NCBI RefSeq assembly: GCF_001641265.1
Contig: NW_020167536.1
Span: 434,001-498,000, forward strand
From: Pseudogymnoascus destructans
Taxonomy: Eukaryota; Ascomycota; Leotiomycetes; Thelebolales; Thelebolaceae
Direction: 5' to 3'
Length of the DNA stretch: 64,000 nt
The notes under the pieces were generated by a model. It was not told the DNA's origin. It made no database searches and worked only from the letters and a program-made list of their open reading frames with translations. Of this stretch, positions 11,970 through 22,262 are shown one piece after another. Each line of letters opens with the position of its first letter. Position 1 is the stretch's first letter. A program made the translations under genes and the position numbers.

Positions 11970-13016
11970 ATGGCGTCCAACCCACAGACGTTTCAATCGT
12001 TCGGCCGTCCACTGGCGAACTCTTCCAACTTTTTTTCACAGAGGGACAACGAACATCAACTCTACGGTCTATTCTCTGATCTGAACCTCAACGGAGAATA
12101 TCGCAAACAACCAGTTTCTACACTGACCCCATTTGCTGCTGTTTCTTCTGAAGACATTGAACTAAACGACGTACGATCGACGGAGAAAAAGCTCACAACA
12201 AAGCAACTACGTAAGCAACGCGAGGCGGAACAGGCTGCGAAAACTCCGAAAAAACCTAAAACCTTAGCATCTAAAGCCAAGAAGCAAAACAGAATCAAAA
12301 TCAGATTTGAGAGACGAAAGAGCCAAAAGGATAGACTGGGCGCAATCAACCGCGACCCGAAATTGGTAGAGAAAAGGATACAAGCCTTGAAGGAGCTCCA
12401 TGCATGTGCTCAAGATTTACACAACGCCACTGAAAATAAGGTCGCCCTTAAGCAGGCACTGCAAAATCTCACCGAAGCATTAGCATCGCATACGGAGAAA
12501 ACATCCGCGGAGTTATACGCGGAGCTCTGCCAGACCAATAATCAGAAGAGTGCTGAAGTATTAATCGGAGGAAATATTAACGATACACAAAGTTCCGAGG
12601 AATCTTTTAAGAACTTTGTCGATAATTTGGAGAGGCCAGTTCTACCATCAGAGCCCGTTCCCACTTCCCGGGGGAAGAAAACTGCCAGGGTAAAAGAGTT
12701 GCCTGTGAACATCGCCCAGCCAACATTTAAGCTACTCGCCCCATCGAGGGAGCAGAAGATCAGAAACGCCCATAACTGGAAAAGAGCTAAGCCACTTATT
12801 ATCGACCTCACAAAAGCGATCGAAAGAAGTGATATTAGCATCGCCAAGTCATACGCTGCAGCACGCGTTCCAATTAAGAAGCTGGCTGACGGCTTAGAAA
12901 GAGATTTTGCCGACGTTATATCAGAAGTTATTCCGTCATTTACCAGAGACAGAATTGCGTATTTTGAACGACCCTTCATTACCCTGAAAGGAGACCCACC
13001 AAATATCACCCTCTAA
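11970..13016 (+). CDS. Basic protein of unknown function, directly upstream of TGS1
   Basis: Single exon, 348 residues from ATG 11970 (MASNPQTFQSFGRP) to TAA 13014-13016. I do not recognise the family. Residues of about 70-130 are extremely Lys/Arg-rich (KKLTTKQLRKQREAEQAAKT, then KPKTLASKAKKQNRIKIRFE), which suggests nuclear or nucleolar location or RNA binding. Residues 130-190 look helical or coiled-coil (ALKELHACAQDLHNATENK). A conserved-looking block near the end reads REQKIRNAHNWKRAKPLIID. No signal peptide or membrane segment is visible. The stop lies 17 bp before the TGS1 ATG on the same strand, so the two may share a transcript. Codon use looks normal and there are no interruptions, so it is probably a real gene. 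Confidence 0.75.
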   Translation: MASNPQTFQSFGRPLANSSNFFSQRDNEHQLYGLFSDLNLNGEYRKQPVSTLTPFAAVSSEDIELNDVRSTEKKLTTKQLRKQREAEQAAKTPKKPKTLASKAKKQNRIKIRFERRKSQKDRLGAINRDPKLVEKRIQALKELHACAQDLHNATENKVALKQALQNLTEALASHTEKTSAELYAELCQTNNQKSAEVLIGGNINDTQSSEESFKNFVDNLERPVLPSEPVPTSRGKKTARVKELPVNIAQPTFKLLAPSREQKIRNAHNWKRAKPLIIDLTKAIERSDISIAKSYAAARVPIKKLADGLERDFADVISEVIPSFTRDRIAYFERPFITLKGDPPNITL

Positions 13017-13033
13017 TACTCACATTGCAACCA

Positions 13034-13801
13034 ATGGCGGACTCGACCAATCAATGTCAGCCTGAGATTGATGATCTACAACAGAGCTACGTTGATGAAT
13101 TTGGACTCACAGATGAGTGCCATCACTACGAAAGCTTAGCAGAAGTGCCTTGGGACCTTCAAAAATATTGGCAACAGCGATACAGTATATTCTCATTATA
13201 CGATGAGGGGGTATACATGACAGACGACTCATGGTTTGGGATAACTCCGGAGCCAGTTGCCGTCCAGCTAGCTTCAGACATGGCAGCGTCAATAGATCCT
13301 TCAAAAACTACAATAGTCGACATCTTTGCTGGTGCAGGGGGGAATTCTATTGCCTTCGCTCGGTCAGGGCGCTGGGAGAAGGTCATTTCAATAGAGAAGG
13401 ATCCTTCTGTGATTGCTTGCGCTAAAAATAACGCGGCTATCTATGGCGTTGCGGACAAGATTACCTGGGTCAACGACGATTGCTTTGACTTTGTTTCCAA
13501 GAACGGGAATATCGATTTCAAGACGTCCACCATCTTCGCTAGCCCTCCTTGGGGCGGCCCAGGCTATCGGGGCGACGAGATCTTCAATCTCGATACCATG
13601 GAGCCGTACTCCGCCAAGCAGATCCACGAGATGTGCAAGTCGACGGAGTGTGCCTTATTCTTGCCGAGGACATCCGATTTGCGACAAATTGCGAAGCTTG
13701 CACCAGAAGGAGACAAGGTCGAAGTTGTCCAGTATTGCATGGAGGGTGCCAGCAAGGCTTTAGTTGCATATATACCAGCTACTCCAGAGCAGCTAAATTA
13801 A
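13034..13801 (+). CDS. TGS1: Trimethylguanosine synthase (snRNA/snoRNA cap hypermethylase)
   Basis: Single exon, 255 residues. Tgs1 converts m7G caps of snRNAs, snoRNAs and telomerase RNA to m2,2,7G using S-adenosylmethionine. Visible family marks are the N-terminal LQKYWQQRYSIFSLYDEG and MTDDSWFGITPEPVA, the SAM-binding motif DIFAGAGGNSIAFA starting at Asp96, and the catalytic SPPWGGPGY near residue 170, whose Trp stacks on the cap guanine in characterised Tgs1. The length fits the compact fungal form, which lacks the long N-terminal extension of animal TGS1. ATG 13034 is required, because the next in-frame Met (MTDDSW) would remove conserved sequence. The gene begins 17 bp after the preceding stop, leaving no room for a separate intergenic promoter. 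Confidence 0.94.
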   Translation: MADSTNQCQPEIDDLQQSYVDEFGLTDECHHYESLAEVPWDLQKYWQQRYSIFSLYDEGVYMTDDSWFGITPEPVAVQLASDMAASIDPSKTTIVDIFAGAGGNSIAFARSGRWEKVISIEKDPSVIACAKNNAAIYGVADKITWVNDDCFDFVSKNGNIDFKTSTIFASPPWGGPGYRGDEIFNLDTMEPYSAKQIHEMCKSTECALFLPRTSDLRQIAKLAPEGDKVEVVQYCMEGASKALVAYIPATPEQLN

Positions 13802-14319
13802 TGAAAATGAAAATGAAGTCAAAAATATGCACATATCGACCCCTCATGACAATACAATTGCTTCAGGGGCAACCTCCCAGTAACGCTTAATTCTGGGGTA
13901 AGGGCGGGGAAGTGGGGTAAACCGTACTGCTAAACTGTTGGGGTGGAGTTAGCCGATGTCACCAACACAAAACTTTAATATAACTCCTCACTTGTAATCT
14001 CCACTCTGAGAATAACAGCCTGAATACACAGGATGATCATCAATAGTTGTTCCCTGTTCCGAACCCCTCAGTCCATATTGCGTTACATGCGGCTGCTAAT
14101 AGGACAATATAGCTACTTTTGCCTTTCATCCGAAGCCTATGTTAGTTTAGGTGACGAAATGAGAGTAGTATGGCGAAATTGGCAATCGTCAGTGCTGACA
14201 CCAGAGCCATGGCCCATATAAGATGAAGCCTAGGCGCAATTGATCATGAGGATGACCGTTAGCTATACTTCAGGGCACAGAAGAAGTTCAAGAAGTTCTA
14301 CGTAGTTTGAAAGTTCAAT
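13802..14319. other. Intergenic, no gene seen
   Basis: AT-rich sequence after TGS1 and before the SGNH hydrolase pseudogene. Short frames here have no recognisable content. Confidence 0.5.
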
Positions 14320-15619
14320 ATGCGTTCCGCTTTGGCATACATAGCGCTTCCGGCAATCTTCGCCCAACAAGCTGTGGCTGCTCCGACGGTTGGCCTTCCA
14401 GCACACGGAAGCAAAAATGTTCACTGGGTCGATATCTGGGCTACTATTCCACAACTTACAGAAGTAGGCAATCTTCCTCCTGCTCCATACGTATGTGTCT
14501 CGATATATACCAGTCGTGCCTTCTAACCCCTTTTTAGACCCAGCCTGACTATGTTTTCGTTGACTCGACCGTTCGCGCGACATTTCAAGTGTCAATCCCC
14601 GGAAAGACCATCCGTCTCAGGTTCACGAACGTATTTGGCGCCACGGACTTGCCAATCGATGCTGTGACCATTGCTCTCCCTGATGGGCCAGCAGGCACCC
14701 GCACGATCCATACTCAGACTTTGCAGAAGGTCACATTTAGCGGCAAGATCTCGATCATCATTCCCAATGGTGCTCAAGTAGTCTCCGATCCAATTCACTT
14801 TGAGGTCAAGGCCAGGCAAGACATTGCAGTCACCTCTCTAACCCAGGGAGCCGCATCACGAGTTGGTACTCGCGTGGCAACCATGTCAGCTCTGCCAACC
14901 TGACTGATGCTTCCGTTGCAAGCTCCGCGCATTGGTACTTCCTAAGCGCCCTGGAAGTCAACGACCCCCTCGGCAGCACCTTCGCCATCGTCGGCGACAG
15001 CATCACCGATGGCCGCGGCAGCACCACCAACGGCAACAACCGCTGGGCTGATCAACTCTCCCTATGCCTCCTGAAGGACTGACGCACATCGCACATCGGC
15101 ATTGCCAACGAGGCAGCTGGCGGTAACCGCGTGCTTCACGACGGTCTTGGACCTAACGTACATGGCCGTATCGACCGCGACGTACTGGCGCAACCGAATG
15201 TCAAGTATGCTATGATTTACGAGGGCATCAACGATATCGGGACGGGCAATTCGACGACCTCCGTCGCTGAGCAGCTCGAGACGTCAGACCGGTTGATCTG
15301 GGCATACCAGAAAATGGCAGAGCGGATCCACGCGGCGGGAATCAAGGTGTTCATCGCCACTATCACGCCGTGCAACCACCCGGCCAACCAGTTCCAGCCT
15401 GTGTGGGACGTGGAGAGAGAGAAGACGAGGCAGCGCGTGAACAAGTGGATCCGCGAGAATAAGGTGTTCGATGCGGTGCTGGACTTCGATGAGGTTCTTC
15501 GAGACCCAGAGCACCCGAATGTAACGCAGGAGCGGTACAACTTTGATGACTTCTTGCACCCTCGTGTTGAGGGTTATCACGCGTTAGCAAACTCTAACCC
15601 GCTCTCTATATTCTCGTAG
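14320..15619 (+). pseudogene. Broken secreted SGNH/GDSL hydrolase
   Basis: A signal peptide starts at ATG 14320 (MRSALAYIALPAIFAQQAVA), then VHWVDIWATIPQLTEVGN. A 46-bp intron (GTATGT...TTTTAG, about 14491-14536) leads to TQPDYVFVDSTVRATFQVS. The frame is lost near 14850-14870: SLTQGAASR continues out of frame as TSWYSRGNHVSSANLTDAS. The second frame carries block I (GDSITDGRGS) and is then stopped by TGA at 15080-15082. Downstream the same frame continues with IGIANEAAGGNRVL (block II), EGINDIG (block III) and DDFLHPRVEGYHAL (block V, with the catalytic Asp-x-x-His). Each catalytic block is still readable, so inactivation looks recent. One frameshift plus one nonsense codon make it non-functional unless these are assembly errors. 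Intact homologues are secreted fungal esterases/lipases. Confidence 0.82.
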
Positions 15620-15953
15620 GGTTAAGGTTTAAAGGCGATAGTAAAGTTATATTTCTTAAATAGGTGCACAGTCTTGCCGGGGTGGCGGTATCAATATACA
15701 GCAATAATATTGTGTCTGTGTCAAGCATATTTGCCGTGTTTTATAAACTTCTAGCTCTGCCGATGAACTATAGACGAATGTCATTGTATATTTCAAGCTG
15801 TATGCTTCAAGGGGCTTCTTGACATCTTGTGAGCAAAATCCCCTATTTTCCCTGCAAAGTCTGGGTTTTACAAGGGCCTTCTTGGAAAGCCTGAATTTCA
15901 CAAAATATGAATGAAGCATAACAAGTGCGGCGAAGAATTATAATGGTGCAACA

Positions 15954-16013
15954 AAGCCACAGCGTACTCGCATAAAAATGCATCACATTTTCTATACGAG
16001 TACGCTATGGCTT
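15954..16013. repeat. Inverted repeat: 17-bp arms, 26-base loop
   Basis: The left arm aagccacagcgtactcg (15954-15970) is the reverse complement of the right arm cgagtacgctatggctt (15997-16013) except for one C/A mismatch. It sits about 335 bp after the SGNH pseudogene in gene-poor, AT-rich DNA. It could be a MITE remnant or an extruding cruciform; its role is unknown. Confidence 0.8.
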
Positions 16014-16849
16014 AAAACTAACATCGAATTCGATTGTCACGTAAATTTCTCTGCCACATGAAAGAAGGTACTTTTATAGTACTATGCTCTCAACATATTA
16101 CCCATGTCCGGACGCCCGTGACATAGCGTCGACTCGGACTATATCCCGGTTTGGTCAAACGGGACGAAACCAACGATTATGCATCCATGCAAGGAAGACC
16201 ACACAGACTTAGGCTATTATGGACCCGACTTAAGCCTTTCTAATGCCATGCGGGGGTAAACCTTGTCTCCATGCTGTCAGATTCAGTAATGCCAATGAGA
16301 ACTTTAACAACACTGAGAGCCAATAAGGGCAGCAAGGCGATCAGAGCCAATGTTGTCAGCCGAAAACAGCCTATTTATTTACAGGTTGACATTCAGACTG
16401 ATGGCCAAGGCTGTTCACCGCTGGACCGTAAACAAGCTCACGTTGAACGAGCATCCTACTCTGCTTCCAATTGAAAGTTGTCGTTAGGTTAACTGTATAG
16501 ACTATCATGAATAGGACCTACCAGAGCTCAACATCTTGCTCGACGAGCCCCAGCTAAATCAAAACGATGATGTGTTAGCCTTTAACACTCCAGAAGCTCC
16601 CGTCCAAAGATATTCCGCATATGTCACCGATCCCTGATAATATGGACTCCTCCTTATCCGCTTCGAGAATACCTCATATATTATATCGCGTGGCATTGCC
16701 TGGATTTAGCCAGTGTTCTTGTCGATCCCTTAACGATTAAACTATAGTTTTATGAGAAGGCCCCTCTGCCAATGGTAATGCAAACACTCCGATGTGGTCA
16801 GGCCCTTTTATTGGCTCTTTCAATCGCATCAGGTGGGAGGGACATCGAG

Positions 16850-17105
16850 GCTAATATCAGCGGTCCAACGGATCTTGGCGAATCATTTGTTGCATGAAGA
16901 CTGGCCAGCTGATCTACCAAGCTCTCGGTGTTGCCGACAACATGGGTTTCTCTGAGACTCCTACGCACAACTGCTCATTCCCATCTTCTCACAAGCGGAC
17001 CTGACTGCGTTTTCAGAAGTTCTTGTTGATCAGAACACCACCACTGCTGTCTCGAAGTCCGACCAGACCTTTGACCAGGCCAAGTGGGTTACGTGGAGTG
17101 CTCCA
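16850..17105 (+). pseudogene. C-terminal remnant of a CE15 4-O-methyl-glucuronoyl methylesterase
   Basis: From 16896 the sequence reads KTGQLIYQALGVADNMGFSE, then THNCSFPSSHK. This is the end of the CE15 fold in secreted fungal glucuronoyl esterases, where the catalytic His lies in a GGHNHC.FPSSQ context. The frame then shifts by one base at about 16994-17000 and resumes as DLTAFSEVLVDQNTTTAVS and QAKWVTWSAPT, the usual C-terminal segment. The upstream part, with the catalytic Ser motif GCSRNGKGA, is absent or mutated beyond recognition. Family members cleave ester links between lignin and glucuronoxylan. The catalytic His context is also degraded (THNCSFPSS), so this is a dead fragment. Confidence 0.7.
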
Positions 17106-18632
17106 ACCATGATTAAAATACAGACTCTCAAACACTATGTACCCTCATTGATAATACCCTGCCCTTTGAGGCCTCATATCGTACAAATCCCCACGCTTGA
17201 TAATACTCCGCCTATTTTGAAGGTTCTTCAGGCTTGTCATTTGAGCCAAACCAAGGTTTGGCATTCTTCCTCTTTGTTTCTTTCCGGTCCGCAAGCTACA
17301 AACATCAGTAGGCCACACACTTGGAAATTGGGAATGAGCTCCTTACCCATTGCTTTTTGCAGTCTCGATACGCCCTATGCATCAATTAGTAAAATTCCAT
17401 TCCATGGCTTCACTCCGCCGCAACCACGTGCGAGCATAGTTGAATGCGCCTCCAACTTACTGGAAGTAATCCGAGCACATTTCCCTTTGCCCGCCATTCC
17501 GGTGCAAACACTTCAAACTCCTCGTAGCCAAATCCTGGCACGGATCAAAGTACTCGCTATACGCCTTCCTACGCCATCATATCAGTCTACCGCCTATTAA
17601 CCCCAGAGCTGGTGGTAGGTTGTCCCAATTTACCCTTCGAATTTCCTCTCCGTCTTCTCATCCCATGGTTGCTCCGGAGGATCAATAGCCATGGCTTAGA
17701 AACAGGGCGAGTTATTCGCTCTCTCTCTGTTGCTTGGGTATAAAACAGTGGTGATATTGCAAAGGAAATGGTGGGTTTGAGATATACGTTCAGGTGTTGA
17801 TGTCTAGAAGCACGTGCCGCGAAGGCGGTTTGAGTCAGGGACGTGACAGGAAAGGATCTTATCTAATCTAATCTTATCATTCCCCGAACTAAACCAACGA
17901 CATTCTCGTAACAATAACTATCTAATTTGAAGATCAACGGCTGGTAAATTAATGAATCACGTTGTTATTATTTATTGTTTCTGACAATTATATATTCAAG
18001 ACATGTTTTTTTTTCTGGATTAAAATTCGTTGGGCTTTGTGTCCTTTGGTTTAGTTTCCAATATAAAATATGGGACAAAACCATAAAGTTATATCACTCG
18101 AAAGTTCATCATGCACATTGAAATTTGCTTCATCCGCAACCGGAGCCAAAAGGTACATCGCATAAAAGAAACTCTGGTTGCGTCTTGCCTAATGATACAA
18201 TCTCCATTATCCATCTTCCCACCGCTGCCCATCAATTTTGTAGATCTTATAGTCTGTCTCCAAACCCTTGCTAACTTCTCAACCACCGTAAATAAGTCCC
18301 CTTGTAGGAACTTCCATAAATAAAAATCCAAGCCGAGTATCGCGGTGGTGCCGTTAAAGGTAGAATAAGCTCTATAAATGCTTGGAAGAAGTAGTGGACA
18401 ACTGTGAACCATTTTCGAGTAGCTTCCGAGGTTTGTACTTGAATAGTATCCGAATTCCATGGTAAACACTTGCAGTCCCACCAAAACAGTCACACCCGCC
18501 AAAATACCCTTAAACGCCTTCCCAGGACCAGCTAGCAGATGTCCACTGCGAACCCTCCGCATCCCAAGCTGAAAAATATACCGATCACTTCTTCAGACTT
18601 GGCAGACTTCAATATACGCTCCCACTCAGAGC

Positions 18633-20334
18633 CTACTGTGCCAAGATATCGAGCGCTGGAGTATTGCTGTATCCTTCCCCGGCAGCTTCCTTTATCATCT
18701 CATCGGCCCAATTGAACCCAGTCCCAGTCCCATGGTATTCGAAAGTTGGGATAAGATTAGAGAGATCCCTGCCAACCTCGGGATCTGCTTTGGTTTGTTG
18801 AGCAGCGAGTGAAGCATCTTCTCCATGAATCTGCATCATCAACGCCGCAGCTGCCATGTATTGCTGGGCGTCGACTCTGGTACTGGATGTATCCTGTGCA
18901 TTTTCTTTACCAAGGGAGTTGGAAAGCCGTGTATTGTTTGCGAAATGAGAAATATTTGACGCAGCCATCATGCTCTGCTTATGGACCTCAGGCAAGGCCC
19001 TCCGAAGACGAAGCTTTGGCGGTAGGCCATATTTGGCAATAAGGAACGCCTTATCATCAATTGATTCGCTATCTTCGCTTCCAAAAGAGGATGACGGGGT
19101 AAGAGTTGTGGGAGAAGCATCCGGTGTGGCACCAAATGGCACCGGGAAAGGAAGGGAGCATGGATCAGCCCCAAAGCTTACGGCTACATCGCTGCCTCTG
19201 TAATGTGCACTCATAAGCCTGTACACTTTGTCCGCCGCAGCTATGGACGAAAACTCCACGAAGAAGCATTCCTGGGCGTCACGCTGGACTTCGAGCAATT
19301 CTTTCACTTGGCTGTATCCGGGCTGAACTATCATGTCGAAGACATCTCCCGTGGAGAATGCTGATGGAAGACCTCTGATTGATAGGCAGCGCGTCCAGCC
19401 CTGTTTGATTTGCTTCAGTATGGTAGGGCCGATGGGCCAGGTTGGATGGGAAGTTATGTGCACTGTCCTGAGAGATTCGATGGCCAAATTGGATTTCAAC
19501 TGGCTGGCTCCGGATTCTTCAACGAAAATGATAAACGCAGTCAACCCCCCCGTGATTGCAACTGTGTTGCAAAGGGTCGCCGAGTAAATCGGTCCCGTGT
19601 TCATCTTGTCAAGGATGCTCTTCAGCAAAGTTCCCATCGATACGTCGATGTGGACAGCTCTGTGTCCCTGGGACAATTCATCTGGTGGGTTGTATGAAAT
19701 CCCCCAAACGAAATATTCCGAGAGTCTGCCGCGAGGATTGAGGATGACATTTTGATGATCAATAGCATTTAACCTCTCCTCTCGTGTTTCCCAAATGGTT
19801 TTGTTGGCATTGTAGTCGGGGACGTATGAATTGTGAAGTTGTCCATTTTTGGGTTGCCGGGACTGAGCCTCTCGGGGGGTCTTATTGAGTTGATAGCTGA
19901 CGCCGGTGACCACGCCTTTGCCAATAAAGTAGTCAGGCTCATTGACGCGCTCAATGCGAGGAGTAGGTGCGGGCTTGTCTCTCACTTCTTCCATGTACTT
20001 TTCATATTCCAAGCGGGCATGCTCCTATCAACTATTAGCAAGTACCATAGCTTTGCGCTCAGTGAATTCATACCACTGCGGCAGGGTCCAGCTCAGGCGT
20101 GGGATATGGCTGCACGGGAAACTGATCTTCGGATGGCTCGTGCTTGGCAGTTGGGATTTCACTTTCTGCTGCTAACATCTCATCCAATGACTCAATCATT
20201 ACTGGGATGTCGGTGAATTCAGCCATGGAGTCTCCAGAACCAGCATCTTGAACGGTAGCATCGTGCTCATGTTGTTCTGAGTCTGCCAGGGGTGTAGACA
20301 GGCCATCCTCAGGACATTCCTGGAAAGACGGCAT
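18633..20334 (-). CDS. RRM-like RNA-binding protein, uncharacterised
   Basis: Minus-strand exons are 20334-20074 and 20024-18633, with a 49-bp intron (GTATGA...GATAG); 550 residues. Residues 1-85 are acidic and low in complexity. A linker with GKGVVTGVSYQLNKTPREAQ leads to two degenerate ferredoxin-like/RRM folds: about 195-260 (FVWGISYNPP ... CNTVAITGGLTAFIIFVEES) and about 300-370 (WTRCLSIRGLPSAFSTGDVF ... AQECFFVEFSSIAAADKVYR). The second has an RNP2-like (CLSIRGLP) and an RNP1-like (ECFFVEFSS) strand. The C-terminal third is Ser-rich and ends FNWADEMIKEAAGEGYSN. Function is not known. It may be one of the fungal RRM proteins affecting mRNA fate, but that is inference from the fold only. 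Confidence 0.8.
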
Positions 20335-21445
20335 TCTTGCGGTGAAGTCGGCTTCAGCAGAGCAATGCTATCCGAATGAAAGGTGCTTTTCACCCACTTG
20401 ACGGTAGTTGTAGGTGTGTTGAGGAGATATGGAGTGACCGGACTGTCGAAATATCCTCGACTGGATAGGAATGAATGTCAAATAGATATTTTGAACTCTT
20501 CAGAAGTTCACATTGAAAATATAAGAATAAAGCAAAGCCCCCCAGTTGAGTAGAGCTCATTATATAGCTGCCTTGGCCACAATTGGTTCTGTCGGTGAGA
20601 AGACGGCTATCGGTGACAAGAATTCCAGCAAGGACGGAGTTTCCAAACTCAGGATAGCACTTGCGTCACCACCAGTGCAGGCGCTTGCTCAAATATCCTT
20701 CTCGAAAATGCGAGATTTGCAGGAATGGATGAAGGAATCGGTTCTCTTTGATCAGCAATAAGCCTGTTGGCCAAAGAGAGGGCGATGAGCATCATGGTGA
20801 CGAGCTTTTGTGGCTGTATATTTGAGGTGAAGGAATAAAATGTAAGCTGATAACTTCAATTTCGGTCAATGTTCACCTACTAGAGACAAGTGAAATCAAA
20901 TCACCTTACCTGCATTGCGCTCATGTTGAAAAGAATGTGGAAACATTGAACCGACTTCGCTTTATCGTCTCAGTATGGCATGGGAAGCGTGAGAGCCCTT
21001 GTACATAAGGGGAATATTCAATCAGATGCACAATGGAACGGGGACTGGAAGCATCAAGAACCAGCTGAGTCCCCCAAGAAAAATGACAAACGTATTAACT
21101 TAATTTTTAACGACGCACCGATTTAACACCTACAATATAAAATTGGCTCTCCTATACTATCCTTAGTACAATTTGAACATGAGGTATAGTCCTGACAGAA
21201 ACTCGTTAATACAACTCCTCTCACAAGTATTCCACATCAACCCACTCTCTCCAATGGGTTGTTTCACCAAAGTTTGCATCGTCAATACAGCCAATATATG
21301 CACCCTGCTCCAGCCCAAAACGCCCGCCACTGTTCCAAGTGCTCCCTTCACCCATCACACTCCCTTGCTTTGTGCTTCGGTTACAAGTGTGCCCAGCAAC
21401 TCCTTTCAATCTAACCCATACAAAACCCGTAGATGATCCCACACC
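20335..21445. other. Intergenic, no gene seen
   Basis: This stretch contains the RRM gene promoter (20335 onward) and the 3' flank of the CFEM gene. A 71-residue frame at 20546-20761 has neither domain nor family resemblance that I can see. Confidence 0.5.
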
Positions 21446-22262
21446 TCACGTCCTCTCACTTACAAACCACTTCTTCTTCTCCTTCTTCACCTGCGCCGCT
21501 GTCATCGGCGTCGTCATCATTGCGCCTTCCTTTCCTGCCGAGCCGTCTCCAAAGCCGCCGCCGCCATAGGGACCGGTAGGGCCCGAATGGCCCGTAACCC
21601 AAGGCGCAGTCGGCGGCCTCATCTCGTAGTTCAGCTCGCGCTTGCGCAGGTACCTGCGGCGGAAAAATGCTGCTGCGATCCATCCACCGACAATAGCGAC
21701 AACGATGATGGCAATCATGATGACATATTGATAGTGAGCCTCGATCCTAGTCCAAATTAGTCCATATTCGAAGAGATATTGTCGATTAAACTCACCAAGT
21801 CTTCTTTTTGGGGGCCGTGATTGTGCTACCATCAGTTCCAGTCGAATCTCCCGTGCTTGCAGTATTTGTCGATCCCGTGCCTGTGTTTCCAGTGCCGGTA
21901 CCCCCAGTCGTGCCGCCATTTGTAGTTGGTGTCGTGCCACCCGATGCGCATAGCCCGTTGTACCATGTCTGAATAGCTGTCAGATCTGCTGGGACAGGAC
22001 ACGCAGAAGCGCACGTGTTGGCAGCGCCAGCCTGTCCCACCGAGGTCGTATGAGCATTTTTGCAGAAGCAGCTTATGTCCGGCGAGGGCGTCGCTGGGGG
22101 GATACAAGAGTATGCCACGTCAAAGAGCTTACCGCAGCTTTGGGCGCATAGTGGCAGTGTATTGAATGGTACGATATCGAGGTTGGTCCCTGGCTTCACT
22201 TCGGTTTGGAGGGTAGCGAGGGGAAGGGCGAGGAGGAACAATGTCCGTAAAAGGTTCGACAT
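21446..22262 (-). CDS. CFEM-like Cys-rich membrane protein
   Basis: Minus-strand exons are 22262-21796 and 21746-21446, with a 49-bp intron (GTGAGT...ACTAG); 255 residues. A signal peptide (residues 1-20, MSNLLRTLFLLALPLA) precedes an eight-cysteine domain with Cys39, 43, 53, 65, 67, 84, 88 and 105, including LCAQSC, AYSC, DISCFC, NTCASAC and GLC. That spacing fits the fungal CFEM domain. A Gly/Thr-rich stalk (about 106-150) is followed, in exon 2, by a single transmembrane helix (YVIMIAIIVVAIVGGWIAAA) and a basic, Gly/Pro-rich cytoplasmic tail (RRRYLRKREL). CFEM proteins sit at the cell surface and some bind haem or act as virulence-related receptors or effectors. Which role applies here cannot be told. 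A TM anchor, rather than a GPI signal, is the notable point. Confidence 0.87.

Larger units (their letters stand above)
15620..18632. other. Gene-poor stretch with relics only
   Basis: About 3 kb of AT-rich sequence between the SGNH pseudogene and the RRM gene. It holds the inverted repeat at 15954 and the CE15 remnant at 16850-17105. Frames at 17109-17600 (plus) and 18089-18562 (minus) show no domain, and I do not call them genes. The density of relics suggests an old, decaying accessory segment. Confidence 0.5.

Noticed and set aside
12950..13060. A splice fusion of the basic protein with TGS1 (ctaatac site before caatgtcag)
   Set aside because: The donor I could find (GTATTT) does not bring the two frames together.
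17109..17600. 163-codon plus-strand frame
   Set aside because: Starts in the tail of the CE15 relic, has no recognisable domain, and its composition resembles the surrounding non-coding sequence.
18089..18562. 157-codon minus-strand frame with hydrophobic segments
   Set aside because: I cannot link it to any family. It might be a decayed membrane protein, but the evidence is too thin to call.
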